From JAJPKK01 sp963747835 (GTDB lineage: Bacteria > Pseudomonadota > Alphaproteobacteria > Rhizobiales > Xanthobacteraceae): a stretch of DNA of 64,000 nucleotides. Location of the stretch: the NCBI GenBank assembly GCA_963747835.1, contig CAVVGO010000006.1:620001-684000 (forward strand). Direction: 5' to 3'. This document shows positions 33,794-41,806 of the stretch, one piece after another (the stretch's first letter is position 1; every line of letters begins with the position of its first letter). The notes below the pieces were generated by a model. The model saw only the letters and a list, made by a program, of their open reading frames with translations, was not told where the DNA came from and ran no database searches. The position numbers and the translations under genes were made by a program.

Positions 33794-34550
33794 GTTCCTT
33801 TTCCCCATAGGTCGCGCGCGAAATGTCGGGCACCGGGATGCCGCCGTCGATCGCCTTGCAGCGGATGTCCTCGGCCTTGGCCTTTTTCTCGGCGAGTTCC
33901 AGCACCGCCATGATGAAATCGCGCGGAATGAAGCAGACTCCGGTGTCGTCGGCGACCACGAGATCGCCGGGCTCGACCCGCACCTCGCCGATCTGGATCG
34001 TGCCGTTGATCTCGACGGTTTCGAGCCGCCACTTGCCGGTGACCGGGCTGATCTCGCTCGCCCACAGCGGATAGCCGACCGCACGCGAGTGGGCGATGTC
34101 GCGGATGCCGCCCATCACGATCGCGCCGGCCTCGCCCTGGCGCTTGCCGGTCTGGGCCGAGATGCCGCCCATGTTCGACATCGCGGCGACGCCCTGGATC
34201 ACCAGCACGTCGCCCGGCGTCGCCAGGTTATGCGCCTCGAACTCCGCCATGCGGTTGACGTTGTTGCGCGCGCCCGTGAGCGCATCGGCGCGCTGGAGCA
34301 CATTGCGCAGCGTCAGCGCCGGCCCCACTATGGTGGTGCCCGCGATGGTGGGCCGCAATACCGACGCCCCGACGACGCCGGGCGGCACGCCAAGTTCGTC
34401 CATGGCGTCGGAGATGACGCCGGTCGGATCGCCGATCGCCTTGAAGCGTTCGACCGCACCGGCCGGCGGAGGCGGCGTCGCCATCAGACGAATGCGGTCC
34501 GGCGCGATGCGGCCGGTCAGGCGCTTGGGTTGAGGGGCGTTCACCACCAT
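33786..34550 (-). CDS. RraA-family protein (HMG/CHA aldolase or oxaloacetate decarboxylase type)
   Basis: A 254-aa protein of the RraA fold. GDPTGVISDAMDELG, VIQGVAAMSNMGG and IVMGGIRDIAHSRAVGYPLWA carry the conserved glycine loop and the Arg-Asp pair that binds a divalent metal in aldolase members. VVADDTGVCFIPRD is also diagnostic. True RraA inhibits RNase E; the longer catabolic relatives, which fit better here, cleave 4-hydroxy-4-methyl-2-oxoglutarate or 4-carboxy-4-hydroxy-2-oxoadipate. It heads a two-gene unit with the Rieske protein. Confidence 0.85.
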   Translation of the reverse strand: MVVNAPQPKRLTGRIAPDRIRLMATPPPPAGAVERFKAIGDPTGVISDAMDELGVPPGVVGASVLRPTIAGTTIVGPALTLRNVLQRADALTGARNNVNRMAEFEAHNLATPGDVLVIQGVAAMSNMGGISAQTGKRQGEAGAIVMGGIRDIAHSRAVGYPLWASEISPVTGKWRLETVEINGTIQIGEVRVEPGDLVVADDTGVCFIPRDFIMAVLELAEKKAKAEDIRCKAIDGGIPVPDISRATYGEKERG

Positions 34551-34595
34551 CTCCTGTCAATCAGTCGAGCCGGGATTCGTCTTGGAGAAAGCCCT

Positions 34596-34673
34596 GTAGG
34601 GCGGATTAGATTAGCGTAGCGTAATCCGCCGTTCGGCCGTCGGAGCGGCGGGTTAAAGAGAACCCGCCCTGCG
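34596..34673. repeat. GGCGGATTA intergenic repeat, copy 1
   Basis: A GTAGGGCGGATTA...TAATCCGCC inverted repeat is followed by GGCGGGTTAAAGAGAACCCGCC. Further copies occur at 35886-35962, 36780-36850 and, shortened, 62218-62252. It sits between the Bug-protein gene and the RraA gene. Confidence 0.75.
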
Positions 34674-34678
34674 TACTA

Positions 34679-35653
34679 TCAGTCGAGCCGGATATTGGCG
34701 TTGCGGATCACGCTCGACAAGCGCGCGGTTTCGTCCTTGAGGAAGGCCGCAAAGCCGGTGGGCCCCAGCGCCGCCACCTCGGCGCCTTGCTCGGTGAGCT
34801 TGGCACGGACCGCCGGATCGCCCAGCAGGTCCATCATGGCGGCGTCGAGACGCGCGATGACGGCGGGTGGCGTCTTCGCCGGCGCCAGGAGCCCGAACCA
34901 GGTGCCGTTCACATAATCGACGCCGCTTTCCGCGAAGGTCGGCACGTCGGGCAGCAGCGCGGCCCGCCGCTCGGACGCGATCGCGATGGGCGTGAGGCTG
35001 CCGCCGCGCACCATGCCGAGCACCGGCACCACGCTTGCGAACAGCATCTGCACGGAATTGCCGATGACGCCGAGCGCGGCCGGCGCACCACCCCCATAGG
35101 GTACGTGCACGATCGTGGTCCCGGTCAGGGCTTCGAACATTTCGGCCGCAAGATGAGGGCTCGATCCAACTCCGTAGGAGGCATAGTTGAGCCCGGCCGG
35201 TCGCGCCTTCACGTAGGCGATCAAGCCGGCGAGATCGCGCGCCGGCACCGTCGGGTTCACCACCAGGATGGTCGGCACGTTGGCGATGAGCGAGATCGGC
35301 GCAAGATCGGTCGCCGGATCGAACTGCAGATGGCGATAGAGCGCCGGATTGGCCGCAAGCCCGACACTCGCCATCAGCAACGTGTAGCCGTCGGGCTTCG
35401 ACCGCACCGCTGCCAGCGTGCCGAGATTGGTATTGGCGCCGGGCCGGTTGACCGCCACGAACGACTGGCCGAGCCGCCGCGTCAGGCCATCGCAAACGAT
35501 CCGCGCGATCAGGTCGGTGCCGCCGCCCGCCGCGAACGGCACGATGATCTCCACCGCGCGGGCCGGATAGGTCTCCTGCGCGTCGGCGGCGCCCGACGCC
35601 GCAAGCGCGGCCGCGATGAGTGCCGCACGCCACCCCGTCGCGTCGAGAATCAT
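34679..35653 (-). CDS. Tripartite tricarboxylate transporter binding protein (Bug family)
   Basis: A 324-aa periplasmic binding protein with a signal peptide ending ASGAADA. The mature start YPARAVEIIVPFAAGGGTDLIAR is the Bug hallmark. NRPGANTNLGT, ALYRHLQFDPATDLAPISLI and HVPYGGGAPA also fit. These proteins bind carboxylates for TctAB permeases or for sensing; no tctA/tctB genes are in the window, as is usual for the many orphan Bug genes of this group. Co-direction with the RraA/Rieske genes suggests a carboxylic acid substrate. The start at 35653 is chosen to place the signal peptide; the frame extends to 35701. Confidence 0.9.
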   Translation of the reverse strand: MILDATGWRAALIAAALAASGAADAQETYPARAVEIIVPFAAGGGTDLIARIVCDGLTRRLGQSFVAVNRPGANTNLGTLAAVRSKPDGYTLLMASVGLAANPALYRHLQFDPATDLAPISLIANVPTILVVNPTVPARDLAGLIAYVKARPAGLNYASYGVGSSPHLAAEMFEALTGTTIVHVPYGGGAPAALGVIGNSVQMLFASVVPVLGMVRGGSLTPIAIASERRAALLPDVPTFAESGVDYVNGTWFGLLAPAKTPPAVIARLDAAMMDLLGDPAVRAKLTEQGAEVAALGPTGFAAFLKDETARLSSVIRNANIRLD

Positions 35654-35686
35654 GCGCCGTTTTACACGGCCGTTACGCCCTGAAGC

Positions 35687-35727
35687 CGAAGACACATCCA
35701 TGATCGAATTCTACGTCCTCACCGGTG
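35687..35727 (+). repeat. Duplicated GST-gene start, fragment 1
   Basis: About 40 bp closely match the ribosome site and first codons of the glutathione transferase gene at 39497: GAAGACACATCCATGATCGA then TTCTACGTCCTCACCGG. The frame (MIEFYVLTGA) breaks off at a palindromic repeat (35734-35755). It looks like a leftover of a GST paralogue. Confidence 0.6.
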
Positions 35728-35733
35728 CCGTAC

Positions 35734-35817
35734 GGCGCAATCTCTTTATTGCGCCGCTTCGACGCCACGCTTTAGTGTGAGCCGGCCGCCACGTCGGCGC
35801 AATAAAGCGATTGCGCC
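35734..35817. repeat. GCGCAAT palindromes flanking a spacer
   Basis: Two related palindromes, GGCGCAATCTCTTTATTGCG (continuing CC) at 35734-35755 and its inverted relative at 35796-35817, bracket 40 bp. A third copy lies at 36892-36913. They belong to a second small repeat family in this window. Confidence 0.6.
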
Positions 35818-35841
35818 CTACGCCTGCTGCGCTTGCTAAAC

Positions 35842-35885
35842 CGCAAGACATATCCATGATCGAATTCTACGCTCTCACCGGTGTG
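35842..35885 (+). repeat. Duplicated GST-gene start, fragment 2
   Basis: A second truncated copy: AAGACATATCCATGATCGAA then TTCTACGCTCTCACCGGTG, with the ATG at 35856. It ends where the GGCGGATTA-family repeat (35886-35962) begins. See the fragment at 35687. Confidence 0.6.
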
Positions 35886-35962
35886 GCGGGGCCAATTAGC
35901 GTAGCGTAATCCGCCGTTTCGGTCGACGCGGCGCGGCGGGCTAAAGAGAATCCGCCCCGCAC
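35886..35962. repeat. GGCGGATTA intergenic repeat, copy 2
   Basis: The sequence GCGTAGCGTAATCCGCCG with a downstream CGGCGGGCTAAAGAGAATCC arm repeats the element at 34596. The first arm of the inverted repeat is degenerate (GGGGCCAATTA). Confidence 0.65.
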
Positions 35963-36181
35963 GCTGTTGCGAACCATGGAGCGATCGCGGTCCGCGTGAA
36001 ACCCGTCCCTCCCGGAAGCCAACGGCTATACCTTGGTTTCAGCTTTCTTGATCAAATGATGCCAAAGGCGACCAATCGTATAATGGAATTTTACGACCCG
36101 GTTCCCCAACCTGTCCGAGGCCAAGCGATCGACCGCTGTCGCTCGTGCGTGGCACTCCAACCCGAAGCGAGGAAGACAATC

Positions 36182-36763
36182 ATGAACAGGTGGAAATGCT
36201 CCATATTGAGCGTTGGCATCACGGCGCTCTCGACCGGAGGGGCCGCCGCCGCTCCGGCGGTCGTTCTCGATTTTGTTAATCTGCGCGTCGGGCCGGGCTA
36301 CGGCTACGCCATCATCGAGGTTGTCCCGGCAGGCTTTCCGGTGGACGCGGGCATTTGCGTCGAGGGATGGTGTCAGGTGGCCGTCTCCGGAACGACGGGC
36401 TATGTCGACGCCAATTATCTCGGCGCGGCACGCGCCCCGGTGGTCGCCTACGGCGCACCAGCCTATTACGGGTCGTATGGTTTCAATGATCGGCGCTACG
36501 CCTATTGGAACTATCCTTACGGCGTTCAATATGCTCCGAACTACGCTTATTATGGTGGATATTCCGATGGCGACGGCGGCGGATATGCAGGGGACTTCGC
36601 CGGCGGCTACGCGAAAGCCGGGAATGCCGACGTCGCGGCCACTCGCAAGCTGACCGATCGTGCCAAGCGCACAACGGTGGCGAAAAGCAACCGGACACGG
36701 ACCCCTCATGTCGCCAAGGAGACGGGCGGCCCATCCACGACCGGCGCAGCACCCCGGCCATAG
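36182..36763 (+). CDS. Secreted bacterial SH3-domain protein
   Basis: A 193-aa secreted protein. The ATG at 36182 has GAGGAAG upstream and starts a signal peptide ending GGAAAA. Residues about 25-80 form an SH3_3 domain (FVNLRVGPGYGYAIIEVVPA, then EGWCQVAV and GYVDANYL). A tyrosine/glycine-rich stretch and a basic, disordered tail follow. SH3_3 domains commonly bind cell wall peptides. A frame opening at 35996 is non-coding upstream sequence. Confidence 0.85.
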   Translation: MNRWKCSILSVGITALSTGGAAAAPAVVLDFVNLRVGPGYGYAIIEVVPAGFPVDAGICVEGWCQVAVSGTTGYVDANYLGAARAPVVAYGAPAYYGSYGFNDRRYAYWNYPYGVQYAPNYAYYGGYSDGDGGGYAGDFAGGYAKAGNADVAATRKLTDRAKRTTVAKSNRTRTPHVAKETGGPSTTGAAPRP

Positions 36764-36779
36764 CGTCCAGAGTGGTACC

Positions 36780-36850
36780 GTAGGGCGGATTAGCGCAGCG
36801 TAATCCGCCGTCTCGGTCGACGAGGCGGCGGGTTAAAGGGAACCCACCCC
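36780..36850. repeat. GGCGGATTA intergenic repeat, copy 3
   Basis: The GTAGGGCGGATTAGCGCAGC arm is followed by GTAATCCGCC and a GGCGGGTTAAAGGGAACCC hairpin, near-identical to the copy at 34596. It lies just beyond the SH3-protein stop. Confidence 0.75.
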
Positions 36851-36891
36851 CACAAGCCACAGCCGCGGCTTTTGACATCAGCGGGCCGGAG

Positions 36892-36913
36892 GGCGCAATC
36901 GCTTTATTGCGCC
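36892..36913. repeat. GCGCAAT palindrome, third copy
   Basis: A 22-base palindrome (GGCGCAATCGCTTTATTGCG then CC) matching the pair at 35734-35817. It lies about 75 bp beyond the end of the convergent secreted-protein gene. Confidence 0.55.
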
Positions 36914-36989
36914 AAAGATTACTCGGCATCGTCGCGGCTATGCCGTCTTTGATACGTTGTCCATTCCGGCGATCGATCGGCTGTATTGA

Positions 36990-37835
36990 TCAAGGCCCTT
37001 TTGCCGTCGACTTGAAATAGCTGAGATCCGGCGGCGACTGGTTCTTCTTGAGGGGCATCAGCTTGCCATCAGCGCTCAGCATATAGACCTGCTTTTCGAC
37101 GGTAATGTAAGGATTGGCCAGACAAGCATCTTCACGCCACAGCACGCTGGGATTGCGACGATAGTCCGTCATCGCCGACCACGGCCGAGTCAGTGAATTG
37201 TCGATCGTGGTCATTTCGTTGTGCAGGATGTTCGGATTACTCTTGTCGAGATACAACCGCTCCCTGACAATCGTATCACCGTCGTCCGCCATCGGCATCC
37301 CGCTTTGATCCCAGGTTTTTGGTCCGCGGATGTTCCGGGTCTCGATCGCAAGCGTGTCGAACCGCCCGTCCCCGTCGGTATCAAGCCATTGAGCGACGGA
37401 GTAACCGGTCGAGATCGGTTCCATCTCTTTCGGCCACGGGCGCCCATCGGTATAGATGCGGCGGCCCTGATAGTTCATGCGCTCGTACAGGATATGCGTG
37501 ACGTCCGGCGACACTACAAATTCAAACGGAACGATGCCATTCATCAGTCGCGGCATGGTTTGCGGGATGCACGCGTAGTTGGTATCGAGACCAAATCCGC
37601 CAAGATCCTGATCCTTTATGCTGGCCTCGAACAGCGCCTGATATTCCGGCTTCAGCGGCGCCTGTTGTCGGCGCACCGGCTTGGTATGGTCGTAGCGAGG
37701 AACGTCGCCGTCCGGTACCCACCGCCACTGGCCCGACCAGTCCGGATATTTCGAGTTGTCGAAGTTTTGGGCGCTGGCGCTCAAAGTCGACAGTGCCATC
37801 AGCGCCATTGCGCCGAGCAAGTTTCGGTAAAGCAT
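36990..37835 (-). CDS. Secreted protein of unknown function (paralogue at 47.2 kb)
   Basis: A 281-aa exported protein whose signal peptide ends STLSASAQ. The mature part has an aromatic pattern: YPDWSGQWRWVPDG, CIPQTMPRLMNG, ILYERMNYQGRRIYTDGRPW, and later YRRNPSVLWREDACLANPY. The same arrangement (PDFSGVW, CWPQGVPYIFW, YGDSVGRYEGDTLVIDT, YRRAPHTSWQEYVCAEN) is in the protein at 47197-48150, so the two are distant paralogues. The start at 37835 has AGGGG upstream. I know of such families in Bradyrhizobium-like genomes but not of a function. Confidence 0.75.
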   Translation of the reverse strand: MLYRNLLGAMALMALSTLSASAQNFDNSKYPDWSGQWRWVPDGDVPRYDHTKPVRRQQAPLKPEYQALFEASIKDQDLGGFGLDTNYACIPQTMPRLMNGIVPFEFVVSPDVTHILYERMNYQGRRIYTDGRPWPKEMEPISTGYSVAQWLDTDGDGRFDTLAIETRNIRGPKTWDQSGMPMADDGDTIVRERLYLDKSNPNILHNEMTTIDNSLTRPWSAMTDYRRNPSVLWREDACLANPYITVEKQVYMLSADGKLMPLKKNQSPPDLSYFKSTAKGP

Positions 37836-38066
37836 GGTTGTACCCCTGTGTAGGTTCAAAAGCCCGCGGGACATGCTTCGACATTAGCGCCGAAATCCCA
37901 AACGGAAAATGGGCATTCCCCGAGCCGCAACCGGTGGACTAACAGCCGGCGAAGGAATGCTTTTGACCCAACTCGGACATCGGCATCGATACCGCATCCC
38001 TATTTTCCCCTCCGACCGGAACTCGGTACGATCGTTCTAGAGTGAGGCAATGGAAGGACCGACGAG

Positions 38067-39044
38067 ATGGCGGGGCGTAAGGTCGTCGTCTACTACGCCT
38101 GGAGCCGGCCGGGCGAGATCGAGGCACCGCTCGAGGTGATCGAGAATCGCTTTCCAACGCTCTTTGAAAGTCGCCGGATGGGCTATCCGAGATATGACGA
38201 ACTGGCTGATCCGGTACAATTCGACCAGAGCATAGCAGGATTCCTCGACCACATCATGAAGCGGAATTTTGCCGCCTTCGTCGAACTGGCCGAGGCGTTG
38301 ACCGGCCTGCCGGTGGCAGAAATCGAGCGTGTGGCAGATGATGGCAGTATCACTGCGCTCGATGCACGCTTTCTCGACGAAGTCGACACGCTCATCATCA
38401 TCAGCTTCGACTCCTTCCGCACCGGCCAGGAACCGAGCGGAGCCGAGGTCGAAGCCGTCCGGGCGTTCCTCGCGCGGCCCGACCATCTGGTGTTCGTGTG
38501 CCCCCACCACGACATCGGCGATGTGCCGGATCTCTCCCATGACGAGCGCCTGCAGCGTCAGGTCGCGGATTTCCTCCATCACGGTGACAAGACAATCCCG
38601 CCACAGCAGCAGTTCGGCAGATTTGCGCGCGCGCTCCTCGCGGGCCTCGGCGTGCCGGTCGAGAACCGTTACGGACTCCATCCCGCGGCCGAAGCGGACG
38701 GATCCCCGTCGCCGATCGAAGTCGAAACTGCGCTCGACCGTTTCCGCCTTCTACAGGGCGTCCGCACATTTAATCTGCACTCGCATCTGCCCCAACTCGA
38801 ACGCATCGGAGAGGCCGTCATCAAGCTCGATGTTCTGGTCCGTCAGAAGATCGACCTGGCGGCACCACCGCATCCCTTCACTCGTAACCGCGCAACCTTC
38901 GACGCCTTGCTTCAGTCGCGACCGGACACCTTCGCTGGCAGTCTGCTCGTGAGCGATACGACGCTTTGGAGCTCGACTGCCGGCGGCGTCGAAAGCCTTC
39001 GTCAGCTCTGGACCAATGTTGTCCAGCGCCCACATAGATCGTGA
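38067..39044 (+). CDS. Hypothetical protein, no recognised domain
   Basis: A 325-aa protein, predicted soluble, with an ATG at 38067 preceded by GAAGGA. It begins with a strand VVVYYAWSRPGEIEAPLEV and contains LIIISFDSFRTGQEPS and HLVFVCPHHDIGD, an alternating strand/helix pattern that could be a Rossmann-like or flavodoxin-like fold. A late HSHLPQLE is seen, but no catalytic set is convincing. It stands alone between a secreted-protein gene and a GST gene. Confidence 0.65.
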   Translation: MAGRKVVVYYAWSRPGEIEAPLEVIENRFPTLFESRRMGYPRYDELADPVQFDQSIAGFLDHIMKRNFAAFVELAEALTGLPVAEIERVADDGSITALDARFLDEVDTLIIISFDSFRTGQEPSGAEVEAVRAFLARPDHLVFVCPHHDIGDVPDLSHDERLQRQVADFLHHGDKTIPPQQQFGRFARALLAGLGVPVENRYGLHPAAEADGSPSPIEVETALDRFRLLQGVRTFNLHSHLPQLERIGEAVIKLDVLVRQKIDLAAPPHPFTRNRATFDALLQSRPDTFAGSLLVSDTTLWSSTAGGVESLRQLWTNVVQRPHRS

Positions 39045-39496
39045 CAATCCGATGTCAAACCGGAGGTCATGCCCTCAGGCGGGCGAAGCCGCATAAGCCC
39101 CGATATGGAACTTCGCCAAACGGGCTTCCCTGGCCTTTGGCGCGTTGGAGCACGTCGGCGCACGGCCACCCGCCGCGGTCTTTGACACCATAGGCCTACA
39201 ATGATAGGATAATACTGACAAGGTATCCAAAGCTCATAGACCTGCATATGAACGCAATTCGGTGTAATTCGCTGCTCCGGCCGACGCTTTCCCTGTTCGC
39301 GCGTTTGAAATTCGCTGCTCCGCGTCTTAGCAGCGAATCCCGTGTAACGCTGTGAAACGACTGTCAGAATCGGCGTCGCCGACCGCCAAAAGGCCAAAAA
39401 CACCGCTAAAATCCGAAAATTCGCTGTTCTTTTCGCTGTTGGCAGCGAATTAATCTGCCGCCCCGCCATTCCGCCCCTAACCCGGAAGACACATCC
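39045..39496. other. Intergenic region with repeated TTCGCTG motifs
   Basis: The 450-bp gap upstream of the GST gene has no credible ORF. It carries several copies of TTCGCTG(C/T)TC and AGCAGCGAAT / GGCAGCGAATT between 39265 and 39450, in both orientations, so it can form small hairpins. Whether this is regulatory or a decayed repeat cannot be told by eye. Confidence 0.4.
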
Positions 39497-40195
39497 ATGA
39501 TCGATTTCTACGCCCTGACCAGCCCGAACGTGCAGAAGATCTTCATCATGCTGGAGGAACTCGCCGCGCCCTACCGCGTCATTCCGGTCGACGTCTGGAA
39601 GGGCGAGCAGTTCAAGCCCGAATTCCTCGCGCTCAATCCCAACGCCAAGATCCCGGTGATCGTGGATCACGAAGGCCCCGGCGGCAAGCCTTACACGGTG
39701 ATCGAATCCGGCGCGATCCTGATGTATCTCGCCGACAAGTTCGGCCGCTTCCTGCCGGCCGACACGGCGAAGCGCTACGAGGTGATCCAATGGCTGATGG
39801 TCCAGCTCACGGGCGTCGGCCCGACGTTCGGGCAGGTCACGCATTTCGTCCGCTTCGCGCCGCCCGGCAACGATTATTCCAAGAGCCGCTACAAGGGCGA
39901 GATGCTCCGCCTCTATGAGCTGCTCGAGAAGCGGCTCGGCCAAAGCCCCTTTCTGGGCGGCGCCGAATATTCGATCGCCGACATCGCGACGTTTCCGTGG
40001 ACGCGCACGCACGACGCGTTCGGGGTGAAGTGGAGCGAGCACCCAAATCTGGCGCGCTGGTTCGACGCCATCGCGGCGCGGCCGGCGGTCAAGAAGGCGC
40101 TCGCGACCGTCGACGTCATCCCGTCTAACCGCGAGACCGCATCGGACGACGACAAGGACCGCTTCTTCGCTCGCGGCCGCTACGCACGGGCGTAG
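39497..40195 (+). CDS. Glutathione S-transferase (YghU/YfcG-like)
   Basis: A 232-aa glutathione transferase. The thioredoxin-like domain has TSPNVQKIFIMLEELAAPY and the cis-proline plus glutathione-binding stretch NAKIPVIVD ... VIESGAILMYLADKFG. The helical domain includes YSIADIATFPW, the conserved folding motif. The sequence fits the nu-class YghU/YfcG disulfide-bond reductases. A GGAAG ribosome site precedes the ATG at 39497. Two truncated copies of its start lie about 3.7 kb upstream. Confidence 0.92.
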   Translation: MIDFYALTSPNVQKIFIMLEELAAPYRVIPVDVWKGEQFKPEFLALNPNAKIPVIVDHEGPGGKPYTVIESGAILMYLADKFGRFLPADTAKRYEVIQWLMVQLTGVGPTFGQVTHFVRFAPPGNDYSKSRYKGEMLRLYELLEKRLGQSPFLGGAEYSIADIATFPWTRTHDAFGVKWSEHPNLARWFDAIAARPAVKKALATVDVIPSNRETASDDDKDRFFARGRYARA

Positions 40196-40246
40196 GCGCC
40201 GCGTGCCGCCGCTGACCGAGCAGGATCGATCGCGGTCCGCAATCGG

Positions 40247-40807
40247 TCAGCACCGCACGATGTTGATCTCGCGCTCTTCGCCGTCTTCCGACGGAACCGT
40301 CACGGTCTGGGTACGGCAGCCCGGCCGATAAACCATGTACGGGTTGACGCGCACCGGAACCGAGCCGGTGTAGCCGTTCGGGTCGGCATAGCGATCGGCG
40401 TACGAGGATCGGTAATAGGGATCGCCGTAGTCGGGCGGGCTAAATGCCGGTGCACCATAGGCCGCATCCGGGAAGTAGCCGTCCGGCGTGCCGAGCGGAG
40501 CACCAAAACCGCCCACCCCGTAGTACGGAAGGCCAAAGCCGCCGCGTCGCCGATGCAACAGCGGCGCCGGCTCGATCGGCCGCGCCAGATGGACCTGTGG
40601 CGCCGGGATCGAGCGGCGGGAGCTCGAAACGAGCGGAAGCGATCGTCCGGCAAAACCTCCCGACCTGCCGAAGCCTCCCCCGCCCCCGCCGCGGCCAAAG
40701 CTCTCGTTTGGAACCAGCATCAACCCCAAGCCGAGAACAACAATAAATCCGGCCGCACACATTCGACTGATCATCGGACGCACCATCCGTACGCTGTCCA
40801 GCCGCAT
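40247..40807 (-). CDS. Glycine-rich secreted protein
   Basis: Up to 186 aa, with a hydrophobic N-terminal segment (CAAGFIVVLGLGLMLVPNESF) acting as a signal peptide. Then a run of glycines (RGGGGGGFGRSGGFAG), a tyrosine/proline/aspartate-rich middle and a C-terminus with two cysteines (PGCRTQTVTVP, NIVRC) that may form a disulfide. Composition is typical of alphaproteobacterial surface or periplasmic proteins of unknown role. Starts at 40786 or 40774 are also possible. Confidence 0.65.
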   Translation of the reverse strand: MRLDSVRMVRPMISRMCAAGFIVVLGLGLMLVPNESFGRGGGGGGFGRSGGFAGRSLPLVSSSRRSIPAPQVHLARPIEPAPLLHRRRGGFGLPYYGVGGFGAPLGTPDGYFPDAAYGAPAFSPPDYGDPYYRSSYADRYADPNGYTGSVPVRVNPYMVYRPGCRTQTVTVPSEDGEEREINIVRC

Positions 40808-40917
40808 CGAAAACGAGGCTAACGCAGGCCTTCGGCCACCGCCAGAGTTATAATTAATTGTTAGTTAATGCGCCGCCCTGAAGGACTTTTTATACCAAGC
40901 AGTCACAGAAGATAATC

Positions 40918-41018
40918 TGTCATTCCCCGCGCGGGCGGGGAATCCAGTAGCCCCCAGCTTAGAGGTTCATTTGCAAGCGCGGGGGTTACTGGATCGCCCG
41001 GTCAAGCCGGGCGAAGAC
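40918..41018. repeat. Intergenic palindromic repeat
   Basis: TGTCATTCCCCGCGCGGGCG with GGGGAATCCAGTA, and a downstream GGGGTTACTGGATCGCCCGG with TCAAGCCGGGCGA, form an imperfect inverted structure like those in Bradyrhizobium-type genomes. It lies between two minus-strand genes. Confidence 0.55.
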
Positions 41019-41065
41019 AGCGGATAGATCATCGGGCAAAGCCATTGGTATTAGCGGTCCCGTTT

Positions 41066-41701
41066 TCACAGATCCTGGGTGCGGTGCGCCGTGGCGTGCT
41101 CCCACACCTTGTCGCGATCGTCGTCGAACACGAGACCGGGATCCTGCGGCGCCGTGTACCAGACATTGTGGGCGAGTTCGCCCTCGAGTTGCCCGGGCGC
41201 CCAACCCGCATAGCCGAACACGACGAGACTTTTCGCCGGGCCCATCTTGTCGGCGATGTCGCGCAACACCTTGGGGCTCGACGTCACCGCGACTTGGCCG
41301 TCCACCGTGATCGTGTCGGGGCGGCGATAATCGGTGCTGTGGATCACGAAGCCGACCTGCGGCTGGACCGGTCCGCCCAAGAAGATGCGGACATTGCCGT
41401 CGACGCCGACGTCACTCTCGCCGAATGCGGCGAGGAGACTCGCGAGCGAGCGCTCGCCCACCGGCCGATTGATGACGATCCCGAACGCGCCTTCTTTGTT
41501 GTGCCTGACCATCAAGATCACCGCATGATCGAAGCGCGGATCGCGCATCGCGGGCGTTGCGATCAACAACTGACCGGCAATCGAACCGCGGCTCTTGGTA
41601 TCGGCGGGAATGTCGGTGAGATTGGACGGCGCGGCCGCGTACAGCGTTGCCGGCAATGCGATTGCGGCGAGAGCGAGAAACAAGTGCCTGTATGCGATCA
41701 A
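41066..41701 (-). CDS. YqgE/AlgH-family protein with signal peptide
   Basis: A 211-aa protein of the YqgE/AlgH (DUF179) family: GQLLIATPAMRDPRFDHAVI, HNKEGAFGIVINRPVG, VFGYAGWAPGQLEGEL and NVWYTAP are all canonical. Ordinary YqgE is cytoplasmic; this one starts MIAYRHLFLALAAIALPATL with a typical signal peptide ending TLYAA. It therefore appears to be a secreted variant, with core motifs intact. Function of the family is unclear; AlgH has been linked to regulation in Pseudomonas. Confidence 0.88.
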   Translation of the reverse strand: MIAYRHLFLALAAIALPATLYAAAPSNLTDIPADTKSRGSIAGQLLIATPAMRDPRFDHAVILMVRHNKEGAFGIVINRPVGERSLASLLAAFGESDVGVDGNVRIFLGGPVQPQVGFVIHSTDYRRPDTITVDGQVAVTSSPKVLRDIADKMGPAKSLVVFGYAGWAPGQLEGELAHNVWYTAPQDPGLVFDDDRDKVWEHATAHRTQDL

Positions 41702-41806
41702 GGGCTCGCTCCATCATGAATGAGCGCTAGTGCCATCGCCGTCCTAAACCATATCAGGATCGGCCCTGTTGCCAACCCGGCGCGCCGGCGCGCGCACCTG
41801 TCCCCG

